64,000 nucleotides of DNA from Hyphomonadaceae bacterium (GCA_014378995.1 JACMMP010000130.1:26602-90601), one strand, 5' to 3'. Shown: positions 25,141 to 34,254, numbered from the stretch's first letter. Program-made: numbers and translations. Notes: generated from the sequence alone by a model not told the origin.

Positions 25141-25629
25141 TTACTGGGTGTTGCCGTCCAACTCGGAGATCACGAGTTGTGCCGGCTGGTTGGAGGCGTT
25201 CCCATAGGTGCCGATCCAAATGTCGTACTGGCCTGACGGCGGTGAGCCGAAACGAAGGGCCGGGTTGAGGCCCTGGATGCCGCCGTCATCATCGCAATAC
25301 CATTGGCCGTCCGGACCGTTCACGACCAGCGTCGTGTCGGCGTTGGAATTAACCGAGAGGATCAGCGGCAGCGAGCCTGCGCGATAGTTCAGGCGCACGT
25401 CCGGCGCGTCAGCGATGAAGCCGCGGCAGGAACTCGACACCGTCCGGGAGGAATCGATGCGGCCGCCCGAAGCAACGTTCACCACATACGGATCAGGGGT
25501 GAAGCCCGCAGCGAGGTTCACCGTGCCATAGGCAGGGTTCAGGCTAAAGTTTTGTGCGGCGGCAACGCCAGCCGTGGCGAGTGCAGCAACGGCCGCGCCG
25601 GCGGCGAATATACGTGCGATAGGCGACAT
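25141..25629 (-). CDS. PPC-like secreted protein (paralogue B)
   Basis: A 162-aa protein with a Sec signal (MSPIARIFAAGAAVAALATA, ending GVAAAQ) rather than a lipobox. The mature domain mirrors its neighbour: YGTVNLAAGFTPDPYVVNV, SSSCRGFI, DVRLNYRAGSLPLILSV, TTLVVNGPDGQWYCDDDGG. Paralogue A is lipid-anchored and B is free in the periplasm or secreted. ATG 25629 follows GGGGAAA; the longer upstream frame is not supported. Confidence 0.8.
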   Translation of the reverse strand: MSPIARIFAAGAAVAALATAGVAAAQNFSLNPAYGTVNLAAGFTPDPYVVNVASGGRIDSSRTVSSSCRGFIADAPDVRLNYRAGSLPLILSVNSNADTTLVVNGPDGQWYCDDDGGIQGLNPALRFGSPPSGQYDIWIGTYGNASNQPAQLVISELDGNTQ

Positions 25630-25747
25630 TTGATTTCCCCGTGTGTCAACGCGTCGGGCTCCGACGCGTGCGGTAAATCTGCCGCGTCCACCCTGAGCCG
25701 CACATGAACAGGAAGGCAAGATTGCGTCTAGAGCAAAAGAAACACGG

Positions 25748-26005
25748 TCAGGCGGCCGCGTTGAATTCGTGGACATCTGCGGGCTCCGTCACGGTAATGC
25801 AGAGCCGGTCGCCCTGGATCGTGATTTCGCCCCGGGCGATCGGATGGCCTCCCGCAAGGATCCAGAGTTCGTCTGATTCCCTTGTATCCAGGGGAATGAC
25901 GGCCCCCCGCCCCATCCGCAGCAATTGCTGCATCGGCATGTGGCAACGGCCCAGCACAACTGAGAGTTCAATATCGACGCGATGGACTTGGGTTTTATCG
26001 AACAC
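25748..26005 (-). CDS. FliN/SpoA-domain flagellar motor switch-like protein
   Basis: An 85-aa protein consisting almost only of a SpoA (FliM/FliN C-terminal) domain: VDIELSVVLGRCHMPMQQLL, GAVIPLDTRESDELWI, GEITIQGDRLCITV. In FliN this domain forms part of the flagellar C-ring; related domains occur in type III secretion. No other flagellar gene is within 25 kb on either side, so it is an orphan, possibly a second FliN copy. It is divergent from lipB across 53 bp. Confidence 0.8.
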   Translation of the reverse strand: MFDKTQVHRVDIELSVVLGRCHMPMQQLLRMGRGAVIPLDTRESDELWILAGGHPIARGEITIQGDRLCITVTEPADVHEFNAAA

Positions 26006-26058
26006 GTGACGGCCCCATGTGATTCCGCTCTAGTCGAACCTGAAAGGGTTGCGGGCGC

Positions 26059-26742
26059 GTGAACGAGGCAGCTGATCGGGTGGGTTGGGGCGTATCGCGC
26101 GGGCTCGTCGCGTACGAAACGGCAGTTCGCGCAATGGAGACGCGAGCGGCCGCGATCGCCGCTGGCGAAGAGCGCGAAATCGTTTGGCTGCTGGAACATC
26201 CCTCGCTCTACACCGCCGGCGTGAGCGCGAAGGATGACGACTTGCTCGCGCCCGACCGCTTTCCTGTTTTCCGCACGGGCCGCGGCGGCCAGTTCACCTA
26301 TCACGGCCCCGGGCAGCGCGTCGCTTACGTGATGCTCGATCTGCGCAAACGCGGGCGCGATGTGACGCGCTTTGTCGCCGATCTGGAGCGCTGGATCATC
26401 GGCGCGCTCGCAAGTTTCAACGTGGACGGCGAGATTCGCGCGGGGCGCGTCGGCGTTTGGGTCGAGCGCAAGGGGCCGGGCTGGGCGCGCGAAGACAAGA
26501 TCGCGGCGATTGGCGTGCGCTTGCGCAAATGGGTGAGCTATCACGGCATCGCCTTTAACGTGGAACCAGACCTGGAACATTTCTCCGGCATCACGCCGTG
26601 TGGGTTGAGCGCGCCGCAGTTCGGCGTCACCAGCCTCGTCGATCTCGGCCTGCCGGCGACGATGGACGATGCGGACGCGGCGTTGCGCGATTCGTTCCAT
26701 CGCGTGTTCGCTCAGACGGAAGACGCGCCACCTCTGGCGTAG
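26059..26742 (+). CDS. lipB: Octanoyltransferase LipB
   Basis: Transfers octanoate from acyl carrier protein to lipoyl domains in lipoate synthesis. The 227-aa protein has [19 protein letters not shown], the lysine of [13 protein letters not shown] and the catalytic cysteine of GITPCGLS. The start is GTG 26059. lipA is not in the window. Confidence 0.95.
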   Translation: MNEAADRVGWGVSRGLVAYETAVRAMETRAAAIAAGEEREIVWLLEHPSLYTAGVSAKDDDLLAPDRFPVFRTGRGGQFTYHGPGQRVAYVMLDLRKRGRDVTRFVADLERWIIGALASFNVDGEIRAGRVGVWVERKGPGWAREDKIAAIGVRLRKWVSYHGIAFNVEPDLEHFSGITPCGLSAPQFGVTSLVDLGLPATMDDADAALRDSFHRVFAQTEDAPPLA

Positions 26743-26813
26743 TGCGCCTGTTGTATTTGCATCCACGCGCCAATCGCACATCATCTCCTTTATCGGATTG
26801 ATGAGGTGATGAG

Positions 26814-26969
26814 ATGACGAATGCGCCAGCCGACAAAACCGCCAAGCGCATCAGCGCCGAAGACTGGTTCGCACGCTATGATTCTGTTGACCTCTTGAAG
26901 TCGCGCGCAGAACCGACAGAGGCGCCGCGCATGCGCCCGCCGGCTGACCGGATCGCCGTTCGCGGCTGA
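26814..26969 (+). CDS. Small protein, 51 aa
   Basis: An ATG preceded by GAGGTGATGAG encodes a hydrophilic 51-aa protein (MTNAPADKTAKRISAEDWFA, then RYDSVDLLKSR and MRPPADRIAVRG). Codon use is normal for the region and a terminator follows 36 bases later. No family is recognised. Confidence 0.55.
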   Translation: MTNAPADKTAKRISAEDWFARYDSVDLLKSRAEPTEAPRMRPPADRIAVRG

Positions 26970-27004
26970 CACTGCTTTCGAACCCCTGTTGAACCTCATT
27001 TCAA

Positions 27005-27033
27005 GGCTCGCCCCCGGCGGGCCTTTTTCTTTG
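27005..27033 (+). terminator. Intrinsic terminator
   Basis: GGCTCGCC (27005-27012) pairs with GGCGGGCC (27016-27023, one wobble) and is followed by TTTTTCTTT. It ends the small-protein unit at 26814-26969. Confidence 0.75.
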
Positions 27034-27140
27034 TCCGGCAAGGCGTGCGCCGGAAAATTAGGGGCGATGCGTCCAAACCGCGACGATACCGCATCTGTGT
27101 CGGTAATGGGGCAAAGTCCCCGGGTGCTATGGAGCCGACA

Positions 27141-27539
27141 ATGGAAGCCGATGTGTTTGTCCCGTTTGTTTTTTTCACGTTTCTCGCGGCCGTGATCCTG
27201 GTGCCGGTGCTGGCCAAGGAGCGCACTAAGCGCTCGGCGCACGAGCTCATCTCAGCGGCGCTATCGCGCGGCCAGGCGCTCGAGCCCTCGCTCGTTTCGC
27301 AGCTGACGCAGAACATGCTCGATGAAGGCAATCGGGCGCGCAAGAGCCTTGGCAACGGAGTCATTCTGCTGGCGCTGGCGGGCGGTTTTGTCGCCGCGGG
27401 TTTTCTGATCGACGGTTACGATCCCGATGGCGACGTCATTCGCGGCATGGCGGTGCCGGCGGTGTTGCTCGGCACGGTTGGTCTCGCCTTTCTGCTGCTG
27501 GCAATCTTCGATTACGCGACCAAGAAGCGCAACGCGTAG
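27141..27539 (+). CDS. DUF6249-like membrane protein
   Basis: A 132-aa protein with three hydrophobic segments: one at the N-terminus (VFVPFVFFTFLAAVILVPVL) and two near the C-terminus. The charged part between is KERTKRSAHELISAALSRGQ. This resembles the DUF6249 family; function is unknown. ATG 27141 has TGGAGCC in front; ATG 27129 is an alternative. Confidence 0.75.
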   Translation: MEADVFVPFVFFTFLAAVILVPVLAKERTKRSAHELISAALSRGQALEPSLVSQLTQNMLDEGNRARKSLGNGVILLALAGGFVAAGFLIDGYDPDGDVIRGMAVPAVLLGTVGLAFLLLAIFDYATKKRNA

Positions 27540-27561
27540 ACGAAGCGGCGCACGAATAATC

Positions 27562-27590
27562 AGCGGAGGCCGTATGATGCGGCCTCCGCT
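27562..27590 (+). terminator. Intrinsic terminator
   Basis: AGCGGAGGCCG (27562-27572) pairs with CGGCCTCCGCT (27580-27590), followed by TTGCGTTTG. It is placed 22 bp after the DUF6249-like gene. Confidence 0.75.
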
Positions 27591-27695
27591 TTGCGTTTGA
27601 ACGCGCAGCGCGCCGCTGATGAAATGCGCGACAGGTTGCATCCAGCAACATCGTTAGCGGCATCTCAGGTGCGGAAGACGGAGGAGGAAAAACCA

Positions 27696-28598
27696 ATGCT
27701 GAAGTTGAGCTCTCGCACGCTCGTGACCGCCGTTATGATGTGCTGCGCTTCGCTTTTCGCGGCGCCCGTGAACGCCGCTGAAACAACGGATTCTGAAGCG
27801 ATTGTTGTAACCGGGCAAACGCCCGAACGCGTGCAGCAATTCGTCGATTCCGTTTCCGCCGCCTCGCCGATGGCGGAGCAATTGCCGCGTTGGGACACCA
27901 GCATCTGCACAAGTTTGGCCGGTCTGCCGCGCCGGCAGGCGGAATTTATCGCTGACCGAGTCGCACAGCGCGCCATGGCGGTGGGCATCGAGCCGGGCGA
28001 GGCCGGCTGCCAAGCCAACGTATCCGTTATCTTCACGCAGGATTCGGATGAGGTCGCGCAACGCATGTTCGATCAGGATCGACAGATGTTCGCGTACTAT
28101 CAGGAAACCAACGTCTCGACGCTTGGCCAATCGGCTTTCAACCAGTTTCTTCGCTCGACGTCGCCGGTGCGCTGGTGGCATGTCTCGCACACGGTGACCG
28201 CCGACGGCCTCTCGCTGGCTGGCGATTCGTCGAGCGGAGGCCTGGAGAACGCGCCAACGCAGCGCGCCTCCGGAACGCGGCTGCGCAGCGAGACGCGTGA
28301 GGACTTACGCCGTGCGATCATCATTGTGGATGCGCGCCGCGTCGGCGCAGCGCAGCTCGCCGCGCTGGCGGACTACATCTCGATGGTGGCGCTGGCGCAG
28401 GTCGATCCCGCAGCGGACACGTCCGGCTTCCCCAGCATTCTCAATCTGTTCGCGCAGGGCGGTGAACCTGTCACCGAACTGACGCAGTGGGACCTCGCCT
28501 ACCTCGACGGCCTCTACAATGTCACCCGCGCCGCGGCGAGCGCCCAACAACAAGAGCGCGAGATTGCCAGGCACATGAGCGGCGCCCAAACCCCCTGA
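27696..28598 (+). CDS. Secreted protein of unknown function
   Basis: A 300-aa protein with signal peptide MLKLSSRTLVTAVMMCCASL ending near VNAAE. The motif EAIVVTGQTPERVQQFV at the mature N-terminus recalls proteins annotated only as hypothetical in Caulobacterales and sphingomonads. Cysteines occur in TSICTSLAGLP and EAGCQANV. A strong GGAGGAGG site precedes ATG 27696. It is flanked by terminators on both sides, so monocistronic. Confidence 0.75.
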   Translation: MLKLSSRTLVTAVMMCCASLFAAPVNAAETTDSEAIVVTGQTPERVQQFVDSVSAASPMAEQLPRWDTSICTSLAGLPRRQAEFIADRVAQRAMAVGIEPGEAGCQANVSVIFTQDSDEVAQRMFDQDRQMFAYYQETNVSTLGQSAFNQFLRSTSPVRWWHVSHTVTADGLSLAGDSSSGGLENAPTQRASGTRLRSETREDLRRAIIIVDARRVGAAQLAALADYISMVALAQVDPAADTSGFPSILNLFAQGGEPVTELTQWDLAYLDGLYNVTRAAASAQQQEREIARHMSGAQTP

Positions 28599-28635
28599 CG
28601 CCCTAGGCCTAACGCAAGGGCATCACGTCAAATTC

Positions 28636-28662
28636 AGAGGCCGCGGTCGAACCGCGGCCTCT
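28636..28662 (+). terminator. Intrinsic terminator
   Basis: A perfect 12-bp stem, AGAGGCCGCGGT (28636-28647) with its complement (28651-28662), and a TTTTTAT tail. Confidence 0.9.
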
Positions 28663-28713
28663 TTTTATGCATGATCGGCGTACACATTCGCGAACGTGCT
28701 TTCCGGAGACTTC

Positions 28714-29871
28714 ATGAGAATTCTGATCCTCGCCGCTGCGATGCTGCTCAGCGCCTGCGGCGGCAGCACCGTTGCCACCGCAACCACCGTCGCGGCGCCC
28801 TTACCGCGCGAGGCGAGCGGCTGGGTCGAACTTGAACCGCAACCTGTCGAGATTGATGGCGAGACGCTGACCGCCACTTGCTCGGATGTGCCGGGCGCGG
28901 ACGCGGCGTTCAAGTTTTGGGCGCGCCGGGGCGCCAGCAACAACCTTGTTGTGTTCTTCGATGGCGGCGGCGCCTGCTGGGATAACCTCACCTGCTCGGT
29001 GCCGCGCCTTGCCGTCAACACGCGCGAGGAAGACGGTTTCTACAAAGCCGAACTGCTCCCTGGCGATGACCCGAACACGTTGTCGGGAGTTTTCGATCTC
29101 GATAATCCACGAAATCCGCTGCGGGACTGGAGCTTCGTGTTCGTGCCCTATTGCACCGGCGATGTGCATTCAGGCTCCAACACTGCGACCTACACCGATC
29201 CAGATACCGGTGAGACCTTCACGCTGGAGCATCGCGGTGCAGACAATTTCCGCGTCGTGCTGGAATGGATGCGGCAAAACTTCGTGACCCCGGAGCAGAT
29301 CGTGGTGACGGGCTCAAGCGCCGGCGCTTACGGCGCGGCCACGCACTTTGCCCCCATCCGCGCCGCCTTCCCGGCCGGGCGCGCCCTGATGCTGGGCGAC
29401 GCCGGCCAGGGCGTCGCAACGCGCGACTTTCTGCAATCGCGCAACGGCAGCTGGCGTTATCAGCTGCCGGAGAGCGTCTTTGGCGCCGATGGCGAGGTGA
29501 CTGCGGACGAAGACATTGTCGGCATGCTGGCGGCGCATTATCCCGATGACCGCTTTGCGCAATACACGACCGCGCAGGACCTTACGCAGACGGCGTTCTA
29601 CGCGCTGATGGGCGTGCCGGGCGCGTGCCGCGCCTGGACCCAAAAGATGGCGACGGATCTTAGCCGGCGTCAAACCGCGCCGAATTTCCGCTCTTACGTC
29701 GCCGTCGGCCAATCGCATACGATTCTGCGCTCGCCCCTTTTCTACAGCCAGCGCAGCGGCGGCGCACCGTTCGCGGAATGGCTGGCGGCCGCGCTGAGCG
29801 ATGAAGGCGACGACTGGACGAATCGCGCATGCGAAAATTGCTCTCGGCCGCCGGCACGCTGCCAATTCTGA
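28714..29871 (+). CDS. Pectin-acetylesterase-like (Notum-type) lipoprotein
   Basis: A 385-aa predicted lipoprotein (MRILILAAAMLLSAC) with an alpha/beta-hydrolase fold. VVFFDGGGACWDNLTC forms the oxyanion region, and VTGSSAGAYGAATH holds the nucleophile serine. VAVGQSHTIL supplies a likely catalytic histidine. Family members deacetylate pectin or, in animals, remove lipids from Wnt; the substrate here is unknown. Cysteine pairs suit a periplasmic or surface location. Confidence 0.85.
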   Translation: MRILILAAAMLLSACGGSTVATATTVAAPLPREASGWVELEPQPVEIDGETLTATCSDVPGADAAFKFWARRGASNNLVVFFDGGGACWDNLTCSVPRLAVNTREEDGFYKAELLPGDDPNTLSGVFDLDNPRNPLRDWSFVFVPYCTGDVHSGSNTATYTDPDTGETFTLEHRGADNFRVVLEWMRQNFVTPEQIVVTGSSAGAYGAATHFAPIRAAFPAGRALMLGDAGQGVATRDFLQSRNGSWRYQLPESVFGADGEVTADEDIVGMLAAHYPDDRFAQYTTAQDLTQTAFYALMGVPGACRAWTQKMATDLSRRQTAPNFRSYVAVGQSHTILRSPLFYSQRSGGAPFAEWLAAALSDEGDDWTNRACENCSRPPARCQF

Positions 29872-29900
29872 GCCATTTGCGGCCTGCGGCTTTTTCGCAG

Positions 29901-29917
29901 TTGCAAGTCAATCGCAA
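29901..29917. promoter_or_regulatory. Fur box upstream of the TonB receptor
   Basis: TTGCAAGTCAATCGCAA is a near-palindrome with one mismatch per arm, matching alphaproteobacterial Fur/Irr-type boxes (TTGCGA-N5-TCGCAA). It lies 45 bases before ATG 29962, where binding would block transcription when iron is sufficient. Confidence 0.7.
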
Positions 29918-29961
29918 CAAGGATAATGCTAACGCCTCGCAAAAACACTCGGGGCGGTAGG

Positions 29962-32046
29962 ATGAAGATCAGGAAACGTGGGGCGCGTCGGACGCTGGTT
30001 CTGACGGGGACGATGCTGGCGACCTTGGGCGCCGCACCTGCGTTCGGAGAAATGGTCGCCGATTCCGAACCGATCGATGTGATCGGTCACCGGCCCGCTT
30101 ACACTGAAGCCGAAACGTCCACGGCGACGCGCACGGACACGCCGCTCCGGGACGTGCCGCAATCGGTTACAATCATAACCAATGATCTGATTGAAGATCA
30201 GGCGATGCGCTCGATGGCGGACGTCGTGCGTTATGTTCCGGGCGTTTCGATGGGCCAGGGTGAAGGCCATCGCGACGCGCCGACGTTGCGCGGCAACAGC
30301 TCGACCGCGGATTTCTTCGTCGATGGCGTGCGTGACGACGTTCAATACTTCCGCGATCTCTACAACGCCGAGCGCGTCGAGGTGCTCAAGGGTCCGAACG
30401 CGATGATTTTCGGCCGCGGCGGCGGCGGCGGCGTGATCAATCGCGTGACCGAGTGGGCGGATTGGTCGCCCGAGCGCGAACTCGCGCTGACCGTGGGCTC
30501 GTACGAGCAGTACCGCGGGACCGCCGACATCGGCGGCGCCTTCGGCGATGCGACCGCGTTGCGGCTGAACGCGGTCTACGAACAATCGGAGTCATACCGC
30601 GATTTCGTCTCGCTGGAGCGTTATGGCGTGAATCCCACCGCTGCGTTCCAGTTCGGCGACAGCACGACAGTGCGCGCGGGCTACGAGCACTCCCGCGACG
30701 ACCGCACCGTGGATCGCGGCGTGCCGTCGCAGAACGGCCGCCCCTGGAGCGGCAGCCGCTCGGCATTTTTTGGCAACCCGAACCTCAGCTACGCCGAAAC
30801 CGAGGTCGATATCCTCAACCTCCACGTCGATCACGACTTCAACGCCAATCTCGAACTGCGTAATCGCATGGTGGCCGCGGACTATTACAAATTCTACCAG
30901 AACATCCATGCCAACTCGGCCGTGAACGGCGCCGGCAACGTCGCGCTGCAGGGCTATAACGCCGCAACCGAGCGGCAGAATTTCTTTAATCAGACCGACC
31001 TGATTTGGCGCGCCGAAACAGGCGCCGTGCGCCACACCGTGCTCGCCGGCTTCGAGTTCGGCATGCAAGAGACCGACAACACGCGCTCGCCCAATTTCAC
31101 CGGCCTGCCCACAGTGAATGTCGCAAGTCCGACAACGGCCGCCACCGGTGCGATCCCAACGCCGCTGCAAACGAACAACGCCGTCGGAGTGGATGTCGCC
31201 GCGTTCTATCTGCAAGATCAGGTCGCGCTGTCCGACCAATGGCAAATCGTGGCCGGCGTTCGGTTCGACCGCTTCGATCTCGATCTCGACGATCGCCGCG
31301 CCGCCAACGCCGATTTTAGCCGCCAAGACGATCTCGTCTCGCCGCGCGTGGGCGTGATCTATCGGCCAATCGAGCCGCTCTCGTTCTATGCGAGCTACGG
31401 CGTCTCGTATCTTCCTCAATCAGGCGATCAGTTCTCATCGCTCGACGCGACCAGCGCGGCGCTTGACCCGGAAGAGTTCGAAAATATCGAGCTGGGCCTG
31501 AAGTGGGATGTCTCGCCTGATCTTGCGTTCACCGCGGCAATCTATCGCCTTGAACGCAGCAACACCCGCGCGATCGATCCGATCACCAGCCTCACCGTGC
31601 TCACGGGCGCGCAGCGCAGCGAGGGGCTCGAACTCGGTCTCGCCGGTCAAGTGACCGAGAACTGGCAAATCGCCGGCGGCTACGCTTACCAGGACGCCGA
31701 AATCACCAGCACCACGACCGCCGCACCCGCCGGCCGCGCTGTGCCGCTGACGCCGGAGCACACGTTCTCGCTCTGGAGCATGGTGCGCTTTTCGCCGCGT
31801 TTCGGCGTCGGCGCCGGGGTAACGCATCAGAGCGAGATGTTCGCCTCCATCAGCAACGCGGTGACGCTGCCAGAATTCACCCGGATTGACGCGGCGCTGT
31901 TCGTGGCGCTGACCGACACGGTCGAGGCGCAGCTGAACATCGAAAATCTGCTCGATGAAGATTATTGGGGCACTGCGCACAACGACAACAATATCACGCC
32001 GGGCTCGCCGACCGCGGCGCGCGTGACATTGCGGACGCGGTTTTAG
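29962..32046 (+). CDS. TonB-dependent siderophore receptor
   Basis: A 694-aa outer-membrane receptor. The signal peptide is followed by a plug domain (TPLRDVPQSVTIITNDLI, then MADVVRYVPGVSMGQGEG and LKGPNAMIFGRGGGGG). A 22-strand barrel ends in the terminal Phe of VTLRTRF. The plug resembles FhuE/Fiu-type ferric siderophore receptors; the exact ligand is not clear. Start 29962 follows GGGGCGGTAGG. The upstream Fur box implies iron-repressed expression. Confidence 0.93.
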   Translation: MKIRKRGARRTLVLTGTMLATLGAAPAFGEMVADSEPIDVIGHRPAYTEAETSTATRTDTPLRDVPQSVTIITNDLIEDQAMRSMADVVRYVPGVSMGQGEGHRDAPTLRGNSSTADFFVDGVRDDVQYFRDLYNAERVEVLKGPNAMIFGRGGGGGVINRVTEWADWSPERELALTVGSYEQYRGTADIGGAFGDATALRLNAVYEQSESYRDFVSLERYGVNPTAAFQFGDSTTVRAGYEHSRDDRTVDRGVPSQNGRPWSGSRSAFFGNPNLSYAETEVDILNLHVDHDFNANLELRNRMVAADYYKFYQNIHANSAVNGAGNVALQGYNAATERQNFFNQTDLIWRAETGAVRHTVLAGFEFGMQETDNTRSPNFTGLPTVNVASPTTAATGAIPTPLQTNNAVGVDVAAFYLQDQVALSDQWQIVAGVRFDRFDLDLDDRRAANADFSRQDDLVSPRVGVIYRPIEPLSFYASYGVSYLPQSGDQFSSLDATSAALDPEEFENIELGLKWDVSPDLAFTAAIYRLERSNTRAIDPITSLTVLTGAQRSEGLELGLAGQVTENWQIAGGYAYQDAEITSTTTAAPAGRAVPLTPEHTFSLWSMVRFSPRFGVGAGVTHQSEMFASISNAVTLPEFTRIDAALFVALTDTVEAQLNIENLLDEDYWGTAHNDNNITPGSPTAARVTLRTRF

Positions 32047-32103
32047 GGAAATCTGGAGGCCGGCGCTGGCCGGCGCGGCCGCTGACGGTCCATATTCACG
32101 CGC

Positions 32104-32568
32104 ATGAACGCGCCCACCATCTTCATCGATGCTGACGCCTGCCCCGTGAAGGAAGAGATTTACCGGGTTGCGCGACGGACAGGCTGCCCGGTGCAGGTGG
32201 TGGCGAACATGTTCATGCGCACGCCGCCGGATGTGACGCTGACAGTGGTCGATGCCGGCGCCGACGTCGCGGACGACTGGATCGCCGAGCGCGTGCAGCC
32301 AGGCGACATCGTCATCACTAACGACATTCCATTGGCCAGCCGCACGTTGAAGGCGGGCGGCGCGGCGCTCGGCGCAAGCGGCAAGGCGTTCACCGAAAGC
32401 TCGATCGGGGCTGCCTTAGCGCAGCGCGAATTGATGGAGCATTTGCGCTCGTTCGGCGAAGGCATGGGTGGGCCAAAGCCCTTCTCACCGGGCGATCGCT
32501 CCCGCTTTCTCTCGTCGCTGGACGCAGCCGTGCAGCGCGCCAAGCAAGGCAAGCGCCAAGGCGGCTAG
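32104..32568 (+). CDS. YaiI/YqxD family (DUF188) protein
   Basis: A 154-aa protein. IFIDADACPVKEEIYRVA at the N-terminus, DDWIAERVQPGDIVITNDIP in the middle and GGPKPFSPGDRSRF near the end are hallmarks of UPF0178. The fold is PIN-like, with the aspartates of FIDADACP in the metal position. The cellular role is unknown. Confidence 0.92.
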   Translation: MNAPTIFIDADACPVKEEIYRVARRTGCPVQVVANMFMRTPPDVTLTVVDAGADVADDWIAERVQPGDIVITNDIPLASRTLKAGGAALGASGKAFTESSIGAALAQRELMEHLRSFGEGMGGPKPFSPGDRSRFLSSLDAAVQRAKQGKRQGG

Positions 32569-32687
32569 GCTTGCGCTATCCCAACAGCTTGAATTTCGGC
32601 CTTTTCGCCCCACATTGATGCTTTGCGGCCTCTTCGCCGCGCGTTTGACTGCGCCATACCCCAGGCGCGGCTTGAGGCGACAAAGCT

Positions 32688-32975
32688 ATGAATTACGGCC
32701 GGCAATCCTTTAGACCCCCGCAGCCGCCGCACGTCGTGGCCAAGACGCTTAAATATAACGAAGCGCAGGAACATTTGCTGCGCCGTCTCGGCAGCGCTCT
32801 GGTGCTGCAATGGGACGAACTGCCCGACGCGTTGCAGGATTTGATCATCGATCAAGCTGCCGCTGTCGAAGACCGGGACGAGGCGGCCCACGACAGCACC
32901 GTCATCGAAGCGTTCATCCGGAACGCCAAGGTCATCGCGCTCAGCAAACCGCCAGCGGTCCCCGAGGCGAAATAA
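32688..32975 (+). CDS. Hypothetical protein
   Basis: A 95-aa soluble protein; GAGGCGACA precedes the ATG. A Pro-rich N-terminus (SFRPPQPPHVVAK) leads into a helical part (EAQEHLLRRLGSALVLQWDE, LQDLIIDQAAAVEDRDEA). No family is recognised. Length and codon use support a real gene. Confidence 0.65.
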   Translation: MNYGRQSFRPPQPPHVVAKTLKYNEAQEHLLRRLGSALVLQWDELPDALQDLIIDQAAAVEDRDEAAHDSTVIEAFIRNAKVIALSKPPAVPEAK

Positions 32976-33066
32976 CGATCTGCGCGTGTGAAATCGCAGG
33001 AAAGTGCAAGCGGCGCTAGGCGCCCGGCAGGTACCTCGTGGGTGTTAACCACATGAGGACAAGCCG

Positions 33067-33441
33067 ATGCGCAATCCCATCGAAACATTCGTCCACCACG
33101 CCGTCGCAGGGGTTTGCTTTCTCCTCGTGACGCTCATTGCAGCGCCCTCACCGGCGCTCGCGTCATCCGCTGGTGAAGCCGTGATTGTGCGCACGCGCGA
33201 TCTTGATCTCACCACAGATGCTGGCGCTCGGCGATTATTGCGGCGGCTCGATCACGCGATCGATCTCGTGTGCGGAGGCTCTTTCCTCCAACAATTTTCG
33301 GCCGCGCGTCGGGCGCACGCGACATGCTATGAAAGCAAAATGTCCGAGACACTGGCGCGGCTTGATGCGCCGCTCGTCCACGAGCAATATACGCGGCAGT
33401 CGGCGCGTACGAGGCAGCGCACGCGCAACCGGCAATCTTGA
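33067..33441 (+). CDS. UrcA family protein
   Basis: A 124-aa secreted protein. After a signal peptide (ending SPALAS) comes VRTRDLDLTTDAGARRLLRR, the core motif of UrcA-family proteins. LVCGGSF and ATCYESKM carry the conserved cysteines. Function is unknown. A GAGGAC ribosome site is present. It lies 15 bp before the AraC gene and may be cotranscribed with it. Confidence 0.8.
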   Translation: MRNPIETFVHHAVAGVCFLLVTLIAAPSPALASSAGEAVIVRTRDLDLTTDAGARRLLRRLDHAIDLVCGGSFLQQFSAARRAHATCYESKMSETLARLDAPLVHEQYTRQSARTRQRTRNRQS

Positions 33442-33456
33442 CGGAGAGCAGCCCCA

Positions 33457-34254
33457 GTGGCCCGCATAGTCTCCCTTTGGCGCTCGCCTGAGATCGATGT
33501 TTATCGCTTCGATCATCCGGTGGAGCATGAGGACCAAGCTTACGAAGAAGTCGCCGGCGCGTTCAGGGCGAGCTTCGTTGAGGAAGGAACGTTCGATTTA
33601 CACATCGGCGAAAGCCGCTGGCGGGTGGCCGCGGGCGACGTGATGCTAAGCTATCCCGGCATGCGTTTCCGCGCCGGGTTTCAGGGCAAAGGCTTCAACG
33701 ACACGTGCCTCTCTGTGACGTACCTGGCGTCGCGGCAGGACGGGTTCGATCCCGAGCAGCGTTGGGCAAAGTCCGGCCGCCCAGTGCTGCCCGCGAGCAA
33801 CCGGCTGCGCTATCTGCGCTGGGGCTTGCGCCGCGCGATCGAGAGCAGCGCGCCGATGTTTGCGGAATATTGCGCTACGGAGATTTTCCGCAGCGATTCT
33901 GGCGGTAAGCCAGCGCCTTTGTTCAGCGAGCGGAAATTCTGTTGGTACGCCGAGCGCGTGCATCATGTGCGTGAGCGGATCGATGCCGAGTACGCAGACG
34001 CGATGACGGTCTCCGAACTCGCGCGCGGCGTCGGCATGAGCATGTTTCACTTTACGCGCGTGTTCATCGAGTTGATGGGCGTGCCGCCGCACCGTTATCT
34101 GCTGGAAACGCGCCTCAAGGCGGCGCGGGCGATGCTGCGTCAGGGGCGCAGCGTGACCGAGACGTGCTTTGCCTGCGGCTTCAACAATCTGAGCCATTTT
34201 AGCCGCAGCTTCGCCCGCCGTTATGGCGAGGCGCCCTCCCGCCTATTTGCTTGA
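33457..34254 (+). CDS. AraC-family transcriptional regulator
   Basis: A 265-aa protein. An N-terminal cupin-like sensing domain (about 10-150) is followed by two helix-turn-helix motifs (about 180-262): MTVSELARGVGMSMFHFTRV and SVTETCFACGFNNLSHFSRS. The last has the classic GF-x-N-x-SHFSR pattern. The start is GTG 33457. The ligand and targets are unknown; neighbouring UrcA and NTF2-like genes are candidates. Confidence 0.9.
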   Translation: MARIVSLWRSPEIDVYRFDHPVEHEDQAYEEVAGAFRASFVEEGTFDLHIGESRWRVAAGDVMLSYPGMRFRAGFQGKGFNDTCLSVTYLASRQDGFDPEQRWAKSGRPVLPASNRLRYLRWGLRRAIESSAPMFAEYCATEIFRSDSGGKPAPLFSERKFCWYAERVHHVRERIDAEYADAMTVSELARGVGMSMFHFTRVFIELMGVPPHRYLLETRLKAARAMLRQGRSVTETCFACGFNNLSHFSRSFARRYGEAPSRLFA

